This document shows, piece after piece, positions 52,665 to 62,698 of a DNA stretch of 64,000 nucleotides. The notes beneath the pieces were generated by a model. It saw only the letters and a list, made by a program, of their open reading frames with translations, was not told where the DNA came from and made no database searches. The stretch's first letter is position 1, and every line of letters begins with the position of its first letter. Made by a program: the position numbers and the translations under genes. Source of the stretch: Mycobacterium sp. UM_CSW. GTDB taxonomy: Bacteria; Actinomycetota; Actinomycetes; Mycobacteriales; Mycobacteriaceae. The stretch lies in assembly GCF_000455205.1 (NCBI RefSeq), contig NZ_AUWQ01000055.1, positions 1 through 64,000 of the forward strand, written 5' to 3'.

Positions 52665-53918
52665 TCAGTGCGCCACCGGGCATTTACCGGTGTAGTCCAC
52701 CTGCCAGCGCTTGATGCCGTTGAGCCAACCCGAGCGCAGCCGCTCCGGCTCCGAGATCGGCTTCAGGTCCGGCATGTGATCGGCCACGGCGTTGAAGATC
52801 AGGTTGATCGTCAGCTTGGCCAGGTTCGCGCCGATGCAGTAGTGCGCACCGGTGCCGCCGAAACCGACGTGCGGGTTGGGGTCCCGCAGGATGTTAAAGG
52901 TATAAGGGTCGTCGAAGATCTCTTCGTCGAAATTGGCCGACCGGTAGAACAGCACCACCCGTTGGCCCTTCTTGATCTGCACGCCGGAGAGTTCGTAGTC
53001 CTCCAGAGCGGTCCGCTGGAAACAGGTGACCGGGGTGGCCCACCGGACGATCTCGTCGGCGGCGGTCTCCGGGCGCTCCTTCTTGAACAGCTCCCACTGG
53101 TCGGGGAAGTCGGCGAACGCCATCATCCCCTGCGTGATCGAGTTCCGCGTGGTCTCGTTGCCGGCCACCGCGAGCATCATCACGAAGAAGCCGAACTCGT
53201 CGTCGGAAAGCTTTTCCCCGTCGATGTCGGCGTTGATCAGCGTGGTGACGATGTCGTCGCCGGGCTTCTCCGCCTTGATGGCGGCCATCTGCATCGCGTA
53301 GTTGAGCACCTCGAACGACGACGTCTTGGGGTCGATGTCGGCATACTCGGGATCGTCATTTCCGGTCATCTCGTTGGACCAGCGGAAAAGCTTTTCGCGG
53401 TCCTCCTGCGGCACCCCGAGCAAGCCGGCAATCGCCTGCAGCGGGAGCTCGCAGGACACCTGCTCGACGAAGTCCCCGGAACCGGCGGCCGCCGCGTCCC
53501 GGGCGATCTTCTGGGCGCGCTCCCGGAGCTCGTCCTCCAGCCGCCCCACGGCCCGCGGGGTGAAGCCGCGCGAGATGATCTTGCGCAGCCGGGTGTGGTG
53601 CGGCGCGTCCATGTTGAGCATGACGAACCGCTGCAGCTCGATGTCCTCGCGCGCGATGTCGTCGTTGAACCGCGGGATCACGCAGTTCTCGTAGCTCGAG
53701 AAGACGTCGCTGCGCCGCGAGATTTCCTTGACGTCGTTGAGCTTGGTGATCGCCCAGAAACCGCCGTCGTTGAACCCCCCGCCGTGGCCCGGGACCTGCT
53801 CGTTCCACCAGATCGGTGCGGTCGAGCGCACCTCCGCAAACTCTTCGACGGGAATCCGCTCCGCGTAGATGTCCGGGTCGGTGAAATCGAACCCGGGCGG
53901 AAGGTTGGGGCTGGGCAC
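52665..53918 (-). CDS. cyp125: Cytochrome P450 CYP125, cholesterol/cholestenone C26-monooxygenase
   Basis: A 417-residue P450. The oxygen-binding I-helix is MLAVAGNETTRNSITQ (near residue 259), and the haem Cys lies in FGGTGAHYCIGANLAK (near residue 368). CYP125 performs the three-step oxidation of the side-chain terminus that starts cholesterol side-chain breakdown. The GTG start (MPSPNLPPGFDFTD) follows AAGGAGA by seven bases and omits about 16 residues annotated at the N-terminus in M. tuberculosis. It heads the operon through ltp2, divergent from fadA5. Confidence 0.95.
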   Translation of the reverse strand: MPSPNLPPGFDFTDPDIYAERIPVEEFAEVRSTAPIWWNEQVPGHGGGFNDGGFWAITKLNDVKEISRRSDVFSSYENCVIPRFNDDIAREDIELQRFVMLNMDAPHHTRLRKIISRGFTPRAVGRLEDELRERAQKIARDAAAAGSGDFVEQVSCELPLQAIAGLLGVPQEDREKLFRWSNEMTGNDDPEYADIDPKTSSFEVLNYAMQMAAIKAEKPGDDIVTTLINADIDGEKLSDDEFGFFVMMLAVAGNETTRNSITQGMMAFADFPDQWELFKKERPETAADEIVRWATPVTCFQRTALEDYELSGVQIKKGQRVVLFYRSANFDEEIFDDPYTFNILRDPNPHVGFGGTGAHYCIGANLAKLTINLIFNAVADHMPDLKPISEPERLRSGWLNGIKRWQVDYTGKCPVAH

Positions 53919-54088
53919 GCTACTTCTCCTTACTGCTGGTCCCTATGCTGGTCCTGCGACTGGCTCTGCGACTTCCCCAGTGACTGGCGATCACAGGACA
54001 CTAGCTCTCCTAGTGGAGCTCTGTTGCCAGTAAAACATGCCTCCACCGTAGAAAAAAGGCGCCGACGCATCGTCGCTTGTCATAGTAA

Positions 54089-54102
54089 TGAAACGTGTTC
54101 TA
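54089..54102. promoter_or_regulatory. KstR-type operator between cyp125 and fadA5
   Basis: TGAAACGTGTTCTA, full consensus match. It ends ten bases before the fadA5 ATG; TAGCCT (54101-54106) overlaps its end and sits at -12 to -7 of the ATG. The cyp125 start lies 170 bases on the other side, and the spacer holds no other clear signal apart from a small AGCTC/GAGCT inverted repeat at 54003-54020. Confidence 0.92.
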
Positions 54103-54103
54103 G

Positions 54104-56128
<2,025 letters not shown>

Positions 56129-56278
56129 CGCTCCTGCTGGCCAAGCACTTTGCGCGCGCCCGCGGCTGGGTGTACCGCAGGATCGGGTGGCGTGCGAGCC
56201 GCGTCGCCGAGCGTGAAGCCAGCGCGTTAAATCAGCGGAAATCTCGCAACAAGTTTCACGTTTGGCGCGGGCGGCCCG

Positions 56279-57184
56279 CTAGGCCCCGTAAACGGGAACC
56301 GGCGGCCGCGCCTTGGCGAGCAGGTCGGCGACGACGGGTCCCAGCTCGGCCGGATCCCACCGGGCGCCCTTGTCGATCTGCGGGCCGTGCGCCCAGCCCT
56401 CGGCGACCCGGATCTTGCCGCCCTCGACCTCGAACACCTTGCCGGTGACGTCGCGGGATTCTGCGCTGCCCAGCCAGACGACCAGCGGGGAGATGTTCTC
56501 GGGCGCCATGGCGTCGAAATCCTGGTCCTGCGTGGCCATCATCTCGGCGAAGACGGTCTCGGTCATGCGGGTGCGGGCCGACGGCGCGATCGCGTTGACC
56601 GTCACGCCGTACCGGCCCATCTCGGCGGCGCCGACGAGCGTCATCGCCGCGATGCCCGCCTTGGCCGCGCTGTAGTTACCCTGCCCGACGCTGCCCTGCA
56701 GGCCGGCACCGGAACTGGTGTTGATGATCCGCGCGTCGACGGTTTTGCCCTCTTTGGAGAGCCCCCGCCAATACGACGCGGCGTGCCGCATGGTGGCGAA
56801 GTGCCCCTTCAGGTGCACCGCGATGACGGCGTCGAACTCCTCCTCGCTGGTGTTGGCCATCATCCGGTCGCGCACGATGCCGGCGTTGTTCACCAAAACG
56901 TCTAGGCCACCGAAGGTTTCGACGGCGGCCTGGATCAGCCCGGCCGCCTGGTTCCAGTCGGCGATGTTGGATCCGTCGGCGACGGCTTCGCCGCCGGCCG
57001 CGGTGATCTCGTCGACCACGCCCTGCGCGGCGCTGCCGCCGCCGGCGGGCGAGCCGTCCAGGCCCACGCCGATGTCGTTGACGACCACGCGCGCGCCTTC
57101 GGCCGCGAAGGCGAGCGCATGGGCGCGACCGATACCGCCGCCCGCTCCGGTGACGATGACGACCCGGCCGTCAACTAGCCCCAT
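56279..57184 (-). CDS. Short-chain dehydrogenase (Rv3548c-like), sterol ring C/D regulon
   Basis: A 301-residue SDR. The cofactor loop is TGAGGGIGRAHA (near residues 12-23), the catalytic Ser lies in IINTSSGAG, and Tyr/Lys are in YSAAK (near residue 169). The C-terminal extension resembles MFE-type hydroxyacyl-CoA dehydrogenases. In M. tuberculosis Rv3548c belongs to the KstR2 regulon for the hydrindane (rings C/D) fragment. It starts 24 bases after the next SDR and is probably co-transcribed with it from the KstR2-boxed promoter. The exact substrate is not evident. Confidence 0.87.
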   Translation of the reverse strand: MGLVDGRVVIVTGAGGGIGRAHALAFAAEGARVVVNDIGVGLDGSPAGGGSAAQGVVDEITAAGGEAVADGSNIADWNQAAGLIQAAVETFGGLDVLVNNAGIVRDRMMANTSEEEFDAVIAVHLKGHFATMRHAASYWRGLSKEGKTVDARIINTSSGAGLQGSVGQGNYSAAKAGIAAMTLVGAAEMGRYGVTVNAIAPSARTRMTETVFAEMMATQDQDFDAMAPENISPLVVWLGSAESRDVTGKVFEVEGGKIRVAEGWAHGPQIDKGARWDPAELGPVVADLLAKARPPVPVYGA

Positions 57185-57208
57185 TGATACCCATCCCGTT
57201 CTTCTCCT

Positions 57209-58006
57209 CTACTTGATCGCGCTCGCGTTCGTGCTGGCCAAGTAGTGCGGCGGCTCCCCGCCGCCGTGCACCTCCAGCGAGGCGCCGCTGATATAGCACG
57301 CCGCGTCCGAGGCCAAAAACGCTGCGGCCCAACCGACATCCTCCGGCTTGGCCAGCCGGCCCAGCGGCACATTCTTCGAGATTGCGGCGATCGACTCGGC
57401 GTCGCCGTAGAACAGGTCGGCCTGTTCGGTCTCGACCATCCCGACCACGCAGGCGTTCACCCGCACCCTGGGTCCCCATTCCACCGCCAGCGTCTGCGTG
57501 AGGCTCTCCAGGCCGGCCTTGGCTGCGCCGTACGCGCCGGTGCCCGGCGACGGCCGACGGCCGGACAGGCTGCAGATGTTGACGATCGAACCACCCCCGG
57601 GCTGGTCCTGCATCTTGTTGTTGGCGCACTGCGAAACCAGCAGCGCACCAATGAGGTTGAGCTCGATGATCTTGCGGTTGAACTTCGCGCTGGATTCGGC
57701 GGTCAGCACGTAGGGCGATCCCCCGGCGTTGTTGACGACGACGTCCAACCGGCCGTGCTGGTCGACGATGGAGTCGATCAACGACTTGACGGCCTCCTCG
57801 TCGCGCACATCGCACGGGTGAAACTCGTACGGCAAGCCCTCGACGGGCCGGCGCGCGCAGGTGATCACGGTGGCGCCTTGCTTGGCGAAAACCGAACTGA
57901 TGCCGGCGCCGACGCCGCGCACACCGCCTGTAACCAGAACCACCCGCCCGGCCAGCCCCAGGTTGATGCCTTCCGAAAGGGGCGAGCCTGCTTCGGCGGG
58001 AGTCAC
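57209..58006 (-). CDS. Short-chain dehydrogenase (Rv3549c-like), sterol ring C/D regulon
   Basis: A 265-residue SDR with TGGVRGVGAGIS (near residues 26-37), a catalytic Ser in VNICSLSG and YGAAK (near residue 163). A 17-residue N-terminal extension precedes the Rossmann fold. It is divergent from echA20 across a KstR2-type palindrome 15 bases from its start, so it likely acts on a ring C/D intermediate, such as a hydroxy or keto group of the hydrindane CoA ester. Substrate not determined from sequence. Confidence 0.87.
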   Translation of the reverse strand: MTPAEAGSPLSEGINLGLAGRVVLVTGGVRGVGAGISSVFAKQGATVITCARRPVEGLPYEFHPCDVRDEEAVKSLIDSIVDQHGRLDVVVNNAGGSPYVLTAESSAKFNRKIIELNLIGALLVSQCANNKMQDQPGGGSIVNICSLSGRRPSPGTGAYGAAKAGLESLTQTLAVEWGPRVRVNACVVGMVETEQADLFYGDAESIAAISKNVPLGRLAKPEDVGWAAAFLASDAACYISGASLEVHGGGEPPHYLASTNASAIK

Positions 58007-58021
58007 TGTGCTAGCGTACCA

Positions 58022-58035
58022 AGCAAGTGCTTGCT
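58022..58035. promoter_or_regulatory. KstR2-type operator between the SDR pair and echA20
   Basis: AGCAAGTGCTTGCT matches ANCAAGNNCTTGNT fully and is a near-perfect palindrome, extending to 16 bases (58021-58036). It lies in the 59-base divergent spacer and marks the switch from KstR- to KstR2-type control within the window. Confidence 0.93.
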
Positions 58036-58065
58036 TAGGTAGTTACCCCACAAGGAAGTGGCACC

Positions 58066-58824
58066 TTGCCCATCACAACCACCACCACCGAACCGGGCAT
58101 CGTCGCGGTCACCGTCGACTACCCGCCCGTCAACGCCATCCCGTCGCGCGGCTGGTTCGAACTGGCCGACGCCGTCACGGCCGCTGGCGCCAACCCCGAG
58201 ACCCACGCGGTGATCCTGCGGGCCGAAGGCCGGGGCTTCAATGCGGGCGTGGACATCAAGGAGATGCAGCGCACCGACGGATTCACCGCGCTGATCGACG
58301 CCAACCGCGGCTGCTTCGCCGCCTTCCGCGCGGTCTACGAATGCGCCGTGCCGGTGATCACGGCCGTGAACGGATTCTGCGTCGGCGGCGGCATCGGCCT
58401 GGTGGGCAACTCCGACGTCATCGTGGCCTCCGACGACGCCACGTTCGGGTTGCCGGAGGTCGAACGCGGCGCGCTCGGCGCGGCGACGCACCTGTCGCGG
58501 CTGGTGCCGCAGCACCTGATGCGGCGGCTGTTCTTCACCGCCGCCACCGTCGACGCCGCCACCCTGCATCACTTCGGTTCCGTGCATGAGGTGGTGCCCC
58601 GGGATCAGCTGGACGAGGCCGCTTTACGGGTCGCCCGCGACATCGCCACCAAGGACACCCGCGTCATCCGCGCGGCCAAGGAGGCGCTCAACCTCATCGA
58701 CGTGCAGCGGGTCAACTCGAGTTATCGCATGGAACAAGGGTTTACGTTCGAGCTCAACCTTGCCGGGGTGGCCGACGAGCACCGCGACGCGTTCGCCGGC
58801 ACGACGAAGGGTGAAAAGTCGTGA
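58066..58824 (+). CDS. echA20: Steroid ring D enoyl-CoA hydratase-family hydrolase EchA20
   Basis: A 252-residue crotonase-fold protein (VDYPPVNAI, GRGFNAGVDIKEM near residue 58, GFCVGGGIGLVGNSDVIVA near residue 104). In M. tuberculosis EchA20 hydrolyses the ring D ketone of the CoA-linked hydrindanone, opening the last-but-one ring. The TTG start follows AAGGAAG by eight bases. It overlaps ipdA by four bases and forms the echA20-ipdA-ipdB-ipdC operon under a KstR2 box. Confidence 0.95.
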   Translation: MPITTTTTEPGIVAVTVDYPPVNAIPSRGWFELADAVTAAGANPETHAVILRAEGRGFNAGVDIKEMQRTDGFTALIDANRGCFAAFRAVYECAVPVITAVNGFCVGGGIGLVGNSDVIVASDDATFGLPEVERGALGAATHLSRLVPQHLMRRLFFTAATVDAATLHHFGSVHEVVPRDQLDEAALRVARDIATKDTRVIRAAKEALNLIDVQRVNSSYRMEQGFTFELNLAGVADEHRDAFAGTTKGEKS

Positions 58825-59705
58825 GCGACAAGCGGACCACCCTCGACGACGCCGTCGCACAATTGCGCAGCGGCATGACGATCGGCATCGGCGGCTGGGG
58901 CTCCCGGCGCAAGCCCATGGCCTTCGTGCGGGCGATGCTGCGCACCGACGTCACGGACCTGACGGTTGTCACCTATGGCGGACCCGACCTCGGGCTGCTG
59001 TGCTCGGCGGGCAAGGTCAAGCGCGTCTACTACGGCTTCGTGTCGCTGGACTCCGCGCCGTTCTACGACCCGTGGTTCGCCAAGGCCCGCACCAGCGGCG
59101 CCATCGAAGCGCGCGAGATGGACGAGGGCATGCTGCGCTGCGGGTTACAGGCGGCGGCGCAGCGCCTGCCGTTCCTGCCGATTCGCGCCGGGCTGGGCAG
59201 TTCGGTTCCCGACTTCTGGGAGGGCGAGCTGCAGACGGTCACCAGCCCCTACCCGGCGCCCGGCGGCGGGCACGAAACGCTGCTCGCGATGCCCGCCCTG
59301 CGCCTGGACGCCGCCTTCGTGCACCTCAATCTCGGTGACAGCCAAGGCAATGCGGCCTACAGCGGCATCGACCCCTACTTCGACGACCTCTTCCTGATGG
59401 CGGCCGACAAGCGCTACCTGTCGGTGGAGCGCGTCGTATCGACCGAGGAACTCGTCAAGGCTGTCCCACCCCAGGCGCTGCTGGTGAACCGCATGATGGT
59501 CGACGCGGTCGTGGAGGCGCCCGGCGGGGCCCACTTCACCACCGCAGCACCGGATTACGGCCGCGACGAGAAGTTTCAGCGACACTACGCCGAGGCGGCC
59601 TCCACCGACGAGGGCTGGCAAACTTTCGTCCAGACCTACCTCTCGGGCGGCGAGGACGACTACCAGGCGGCGGTTCGCGCATTTGCAGAGGAGGCCGCGA
59701 AATGA
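58821..59705 (+). CDS. ipdA: COCHEA-CoA hydrolase alpha subunit IpdA
   Basis: A 294-residue protein of the class I CoA-transferase alpha fold, with the N-terminal GMTIGIGGWGSRRKPMAFVRAM loop and GNAAYSGIDPYFDDLFLMAA. IpdAB is a hydrolase that opens ring C of the CoA-linked intermediate rather than a true CoA transferase. It starts with GTG inside the echA20 stop and ends four bases inside ipdB, so the two subunits are coupled. Length fits the homologue (292). Confidence 0.95.
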   Translation: MSDKRTTLDDAVAQLRSGMTIGIGGWGSRRKPMAFVRAMLRTDVTDLTVVTYGGPDLGLLCSAGKVKRVYYGFVSLDSAPFYDPWFAKARTSGAIEAREMDEGMLRCGLQAAAQRLPFLPIRAGLGSSVPDFWEGELQTVTSPYPAPGGGHETLLAMPALRLDAAFVHLNLGDSQGNAAYSGIDPYFDDLFLMAADKRYLSVERVVSTEELVKAVPPQALLVNRMMVDAVVEAPGGAHFTTAAPDYGRDEKFQRHYAEAASTDEGWQTFVQTYLSGGEDDYQAAVRAFAEEAAK

Positions 59706-60442
59706 GCACCCGAGCCGAGGTGTGCGCGGTCGCCTGCGCCGAGTTGTTCAGGGACGCGGGCGAAATCATGATCAGCCCGATGACGAACATGGCGTCCGTC
59801 GGTGCGCGGCTGGCCCGGCTTACATTCTCGCCGGACATCCTGCTGACCGACGGCGAGGCGCAGCTGCTGGCGGACACCCCGGCGCTGGGCAAGACCGGCG
59901 CGATCGAAGGCTGGATGCCCTTCGGCCGCGTCTTCGAGACCCTGGCCTGGGGGCGCCGCCACGTGGTGATGGGCGCCAATCAGGTGGATCGCTTTGGCAA
60001 TCAGAACATCTCGGCGTTCGGTCCGCTGCAGCACCCTACCCGGCAGATGTTCGGCCTGCGCGGCGCGCCCGGCAATGCGATCAACCACTCGACCAGTTAC
60101 TGGGTGGGCAACCATTCCAAGCGGGTGTTCTGCGAGGCGGTCGACGTGGTGTGCGGCATCGGCTGGGACAAGATCGATCCGAACAACCCGGCGTTCCGGT
60201 TCGCCAACCCGTATCGGGTGGTGTCCAACCTCGGGGTGTTCGACTTCAACGGGCCCGGCAGGACGATGCGGGCCGTGTCCCTACACCCCGGTGTGTCGCC
60301 CGATGACGTCCGGGAGAACACGTCGTTCGAGGTGGACGGCCTCGACGACGCGCAAGAAACCCGGCTGCCGACCGACGACGAGCTGCGCCTGATCCGCGAC
60401 GTGATCGATCCGAAAGCGCTGCGCGACAGAGAGATCCGCTAA
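59702..60442 (+). CDS. ipdB: COCHEA-CoA hydrolase beta subunit IpdB
   Basis: A 246-residue class I CoA-transferase beta-fold protein (VMGANQVDRFGNQNISAFG near residues 89-107, NHSTSYWVGNHSKRVF). With IpdA it forms the ring C hydrolase heterotetramer. It overlaps ipdA by four bases and shares one base with ipdC. No disruption is seen. Confidence 0.95.
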   Translation: MSTRAEVCAVACAELFRDAGEIMISPMTNMASVGARLARLTFSPDILLTDGEAQLLADTPALGKTGAIEGWMPFGRVFETLAWGRRHVVMGANQVDRFGNQNISAFGPLQHPTRQMFGLRGAPGNAINHSTSYWVGNHSKRVFCEAVDVVCGIGWDKIDPNNPAFRFANPYRVVSNLGVFDFNGPGRTMRAVSLHPGVSPDDVRENTSFEVDGLDDAQETRLPTDDELRLIRDVIDPKALRDREIR

Positions 60443-61527
60443 TGAGGCTGCGCACACCGCTGACCGAGCTGGTCGGCGTCGAGCATCCGGTGGTGCAAAC
60501 GGGCATGGGCTGGGTGGCCGGTGCCCGGCTGGTTTCCGCCACGGCCAATGCGGGCGGGCTGGGCATCCTGGCCTCGGCGACGATGACCCTGGACGAGTTG
60601 GCGGCGGCCATCAAGAAGGTCAAGGCCGCGACCGACAAGCCGTTCGGCGTGAACATCCGCGCCGACGCCGCCGACGCGGGTGACCGCGTCGAGCTGATGA
60701 TCCGAGAGGGCGTCAAGGTGGCGTCGTTCGCGTTGGCACCCAAACAAGAGCTGATCGCCCGGCTCAAAGATGCTGGGGCGGTGGTCATCCCGTCGATCGG
60801 TGCAGCCAAACACGCGCGCAAGGTCGCGGGCTGGGGCGCCGATGCGATGATCGTGCAGGGCGGCGAGGGCGGCGGGCACACCGGGCCCGTCGCGACGACT
60901 CTGCTGTTGCCGTCGGTACTGGACGCCGTGCAGGGCACCGGGATCCCGGTGATCGCGGCGGGCGGATTCTTCGACGGGCGTGGTCTCGCGGCGGCGTTGT
61001 CCTACGGCGCCGCGGGTGTGGCGATGGGCACCAGGTTCCTGCTCACCTCGGATTCCACCGTGCCCGACGCGGTCAAACGGCGGTACCTCGAGGCCGCGCT
61101 GGACGGCACGGTCGTCACCACGCGAGTCGACGGCATGCCGCACCGGGTGCTGCGCACCGGGCTGGTCGAGAAGCTGGAAAGCGGCTCGCCGGTAAGGGGT
61201 TTGGCGGCGGCGGTGCGCAACGCGGCGAAGTTCAAGAGCATGTCGCAGATGACGTGGGCCTCGATGATCCGCGACGGCCTGGCGATGCGCCACGGCAAGG
61301 AGCTGACCTGGTCGCAGGTGGTGATGGCGGCGAACACCCCGATGCTGCTCAAGGCGGGGCTGGTCGAGGGCAACACCGAAGCCGGCGTGCTGGCGTCTGG
61401 TCAGGTGGCCGGCATCCTGGACGACTTGCCGTCGTGTGCCGAGCTGATCGAATCGATCGTCCGCGACGCGATCGCCCACTTGAAGGCCGCGACGGCGCTG
61501 GTCGAAGAACCGTCAGCGGTGGACTAA
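60442..61527 (+). CDS. ipdC: Flavin-dependent reductase IpdC (nitronate monooxygenase-like)
   Basis: A 361-residue FMN-binding TIM barrel of the nitronate monooxygenase/enoyl reductase II group (LVGVEHPVVQTGMGWVAG at the start, QGGEGGGHTGPVATTLLLP near residue 138, and AAGGFFDGRGLAAALSYGAAGVAMGTRFLLT for the phosphate site). IpdC acts in catabolism of steroid rings C/D as an NADH-dependent reductase. It shares one base with ipdB and closes the operon; the next gene begins 41 bases later. Confidence 0.93.
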   Translation: MRLRTPLTELVGVEHPVVQTGMGWVAGARLVSATANAGGLGILASATMTLDELAAAIKKVKAATDKPFGVNIRADAADAGDRVELMIREGVKVASFALAPKQELIARLKDAGAVVIPSIGAAKHARKVAGWGADAMIVQGGEGGGHTGPVATTLLLPSVLDAVQGTGIPVIAAGGFFDGRGLAAALSYGAAGVAMGTRFLLTSDSTVPDAVKRRYLEAALDGTVVTTRVDGMPHRVLRTGLVEKLESGSPVRGLAAAVRNAAKFKSMSQMTWASMIRDGLAMRHGKELTWSQVVMAANTPMLLKAGLVEGNTEAGVLASGQVAGILDDLPSCAELIESIVRDAIAHLKAATALVEEPSAVD

Positions 61528-61568
61528 GGACCCTGGCCGCGACCGGGGCGGGGCGTCATCCTGGATGC

Positions 61569-61991
61569 ATGATGACGCTGGCACCGGGATCCTGGCCCAC
61601 TCCGCTCTTGAACGCCGTTCGCGCTTCGAACAAATACCTGCTCAACCCGCTGATGGTGCAACTGGCCGGCCACAAGCACTGGTACGCGGCCGCGATCAAG
61701 CACACCGGGCGGCGCTCCGGCAAGCAGTACACCACGCCGGTGGTGGCCGAGCGCATCGCCGACGGCTTCGTCGTACCGCTGCCCTATGGCACCGACGTGG
61801 ATTGGTTGCAGAACGTCCGCGCGGCGGGGCGTGCGACGATCGCGTCCCAAGGCCACGACTACGAGGTGGGGCAGCCCGAGATCATCGACGCGACGACGGC
61901 GCTGCCCATGCTGTCGGCCCCGCGTCGGCGCACTTTCGAGCGTGTCGGCATCGACGGATACCTCAAGCTCACGGACCAGGCAACTAACTGA
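61569..61991 (+). CDS. Ddn-like deazaflavin-dependent nitroreductase-family protein
   Basis: A 140-residue protein of the F420/deazaflavin-dependent nitroreductase family (AAIKHTGRRSGKQYTTPVVAER as the core motif, then VVPLPYGTDVDWLQNVRAAG). It is shorter than Ddn and lacks the C-terminal tyrosine cluster, so prodrug activation is not implied. The first of two adjacent ATGs (61569) is used. It follows ipdC by 41 bases and might be read from the same transcript. Confidence 0.85.
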   Translation: MMTLAPGSWPTPLLNAVRASNKYLLNPLMVQLAGHKHWYAAAIKHTGRRSGKQYTTPVVAERIADGFVVPLPYGTDVDWLQNVRAAGRATIASQGHDYEVGQPEIIDATTALPMLSAPRRRTFERVGIDGYLKLTDQATN

Positions 61992-62031
61992 CCTCGAGTC
62001 TCGATTAAGGTATCTTCTAAATTCGGGATAA

Positions 62032-62050
62032 ATGAAGCTATAGTCTTCAT
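62032..62050 (+). promoter_or_regulatory. Palindrome over a leaderless -10 ahead of the SatD-family gene
   Basis: ATGAAG and CTTCAT (62032-62037 and 62045-62050) flank CTATAGT. The -10-like TATAGT (62039-62044) lies at -12 to -7 of the ATG at 62051, the spacing of leaderless mycobacterial promoters. The palindrome is centred on the -10, which suits binding of a dimeric repressor, possibly the HTH protein encoded immediately downstream. Confidence 0.65.
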
Positions 62051-62698
62051 ATGACAATGGTGAAGGCCACACCTTCACTGCGTGCGACGATGATCGGCGA
62101 CGTCGTCGGGTCCCGGCGTGCGCGCGACCGGCCTGCGCTGCATCGGCGGGTCGCCACCGCCCTGCGGCAGGTCGCCGACGGCGCCCTCGACCCGCCCGCC
62201 TTCACCGTCGGCGATGAGTTCCAGGGCAGCTACCCCACCCTGGGTGCCGCCATCGACGCCGCATTGACGGTGCGCCTGCTGCTTGCCCCCGAGACGGACG
62301 TCCGGTTCGGGATCGGCTGGGGTACCGTCGCCATCCTCGACGCCGACGCCCGGATCCAGGACGGCCCGGGCTGGTGGACCGCCCGGGCGGCCATCCAGCA
62401 GACGGCGGAGTCCCAGCGGCAGCCCGGCTTCACGCTGGTGCGCACCACATTCCGGGCGGACGAGGACGATCGCACCGACGTCGCCGCCGTCAACGCCGCC
62501 CTGATTTGTCGGGACCATCTGCTTGGATCGCTCGATGAAAGATCGTTACGGATTGTGAGGGGCTTGATGGCGGGCCAGACCAAGAAGGAACTCGCCGCGG
62601 CCGAGGGCATCAGCCCGTCCGCGGTGTCCCAACGGGCGGCCCGTGACGGTCTGGACCTCATTGTCCGTGCCTCCCAATATCTTCGGACTCTGCCATGA
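62051..62698 (+). CDS. SatD-family protein with C-terminal helix-turn-helix
   Basis: A 215-residue protein. The N-terminal part (residues 10-125) has the SatD pattern: IGDVVGSR (15-22), VGDEFQGS (53-60), VRFGIGWG (84-91) and DGPGWWTARAAI (104-115). The order resembles a nucleotidyl-cyclase core (metal Asp, GD(E), GIxxG, AR), which suggests a degenerate cyclase fold. The C-terminus (about 160-205) is a helix-turn-helix (GQTKKELAAAEGISPSAVSQRAARD). The start has no Shine-Dalgarno sequence and appears leaderless. It overlaps a membrane-protein gene by four bases. SatD's biochemical role is unknown. Confidence 0.82.
   Translation: MTMVKATPSLRATMIGDVVGSRRARDRPALHRRVATALRQVADGALDPPAFTVGDEFQGSYPTLGAAIDAALTVRLLLAPETDVRFGIGWGTVAILDADARIQDGPGWWTARAAIQQTAESQRQPGFTLVRTTFRADEDDRTDVAAVNAALICRDHLLGSLDERSLRIVRGLMAGQTKKELAAAEGISPSAVSQRAARDGLDLIVRASQYLRTLP

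Noticed and set aside
54003-54020. Small AGCTC/GAGCT inverted repeat between cyp125 and fadA5
   Set aside because: Only five-base arms with an overlapping alternative pairing; not enough to call a regulatory structure.
56129-56278. Terminator between ddn and the convergent SDR
   Set aside because: GC-rich with loose GCGCGC/GGGCGG complementarity but no stem I could pair convincingly.
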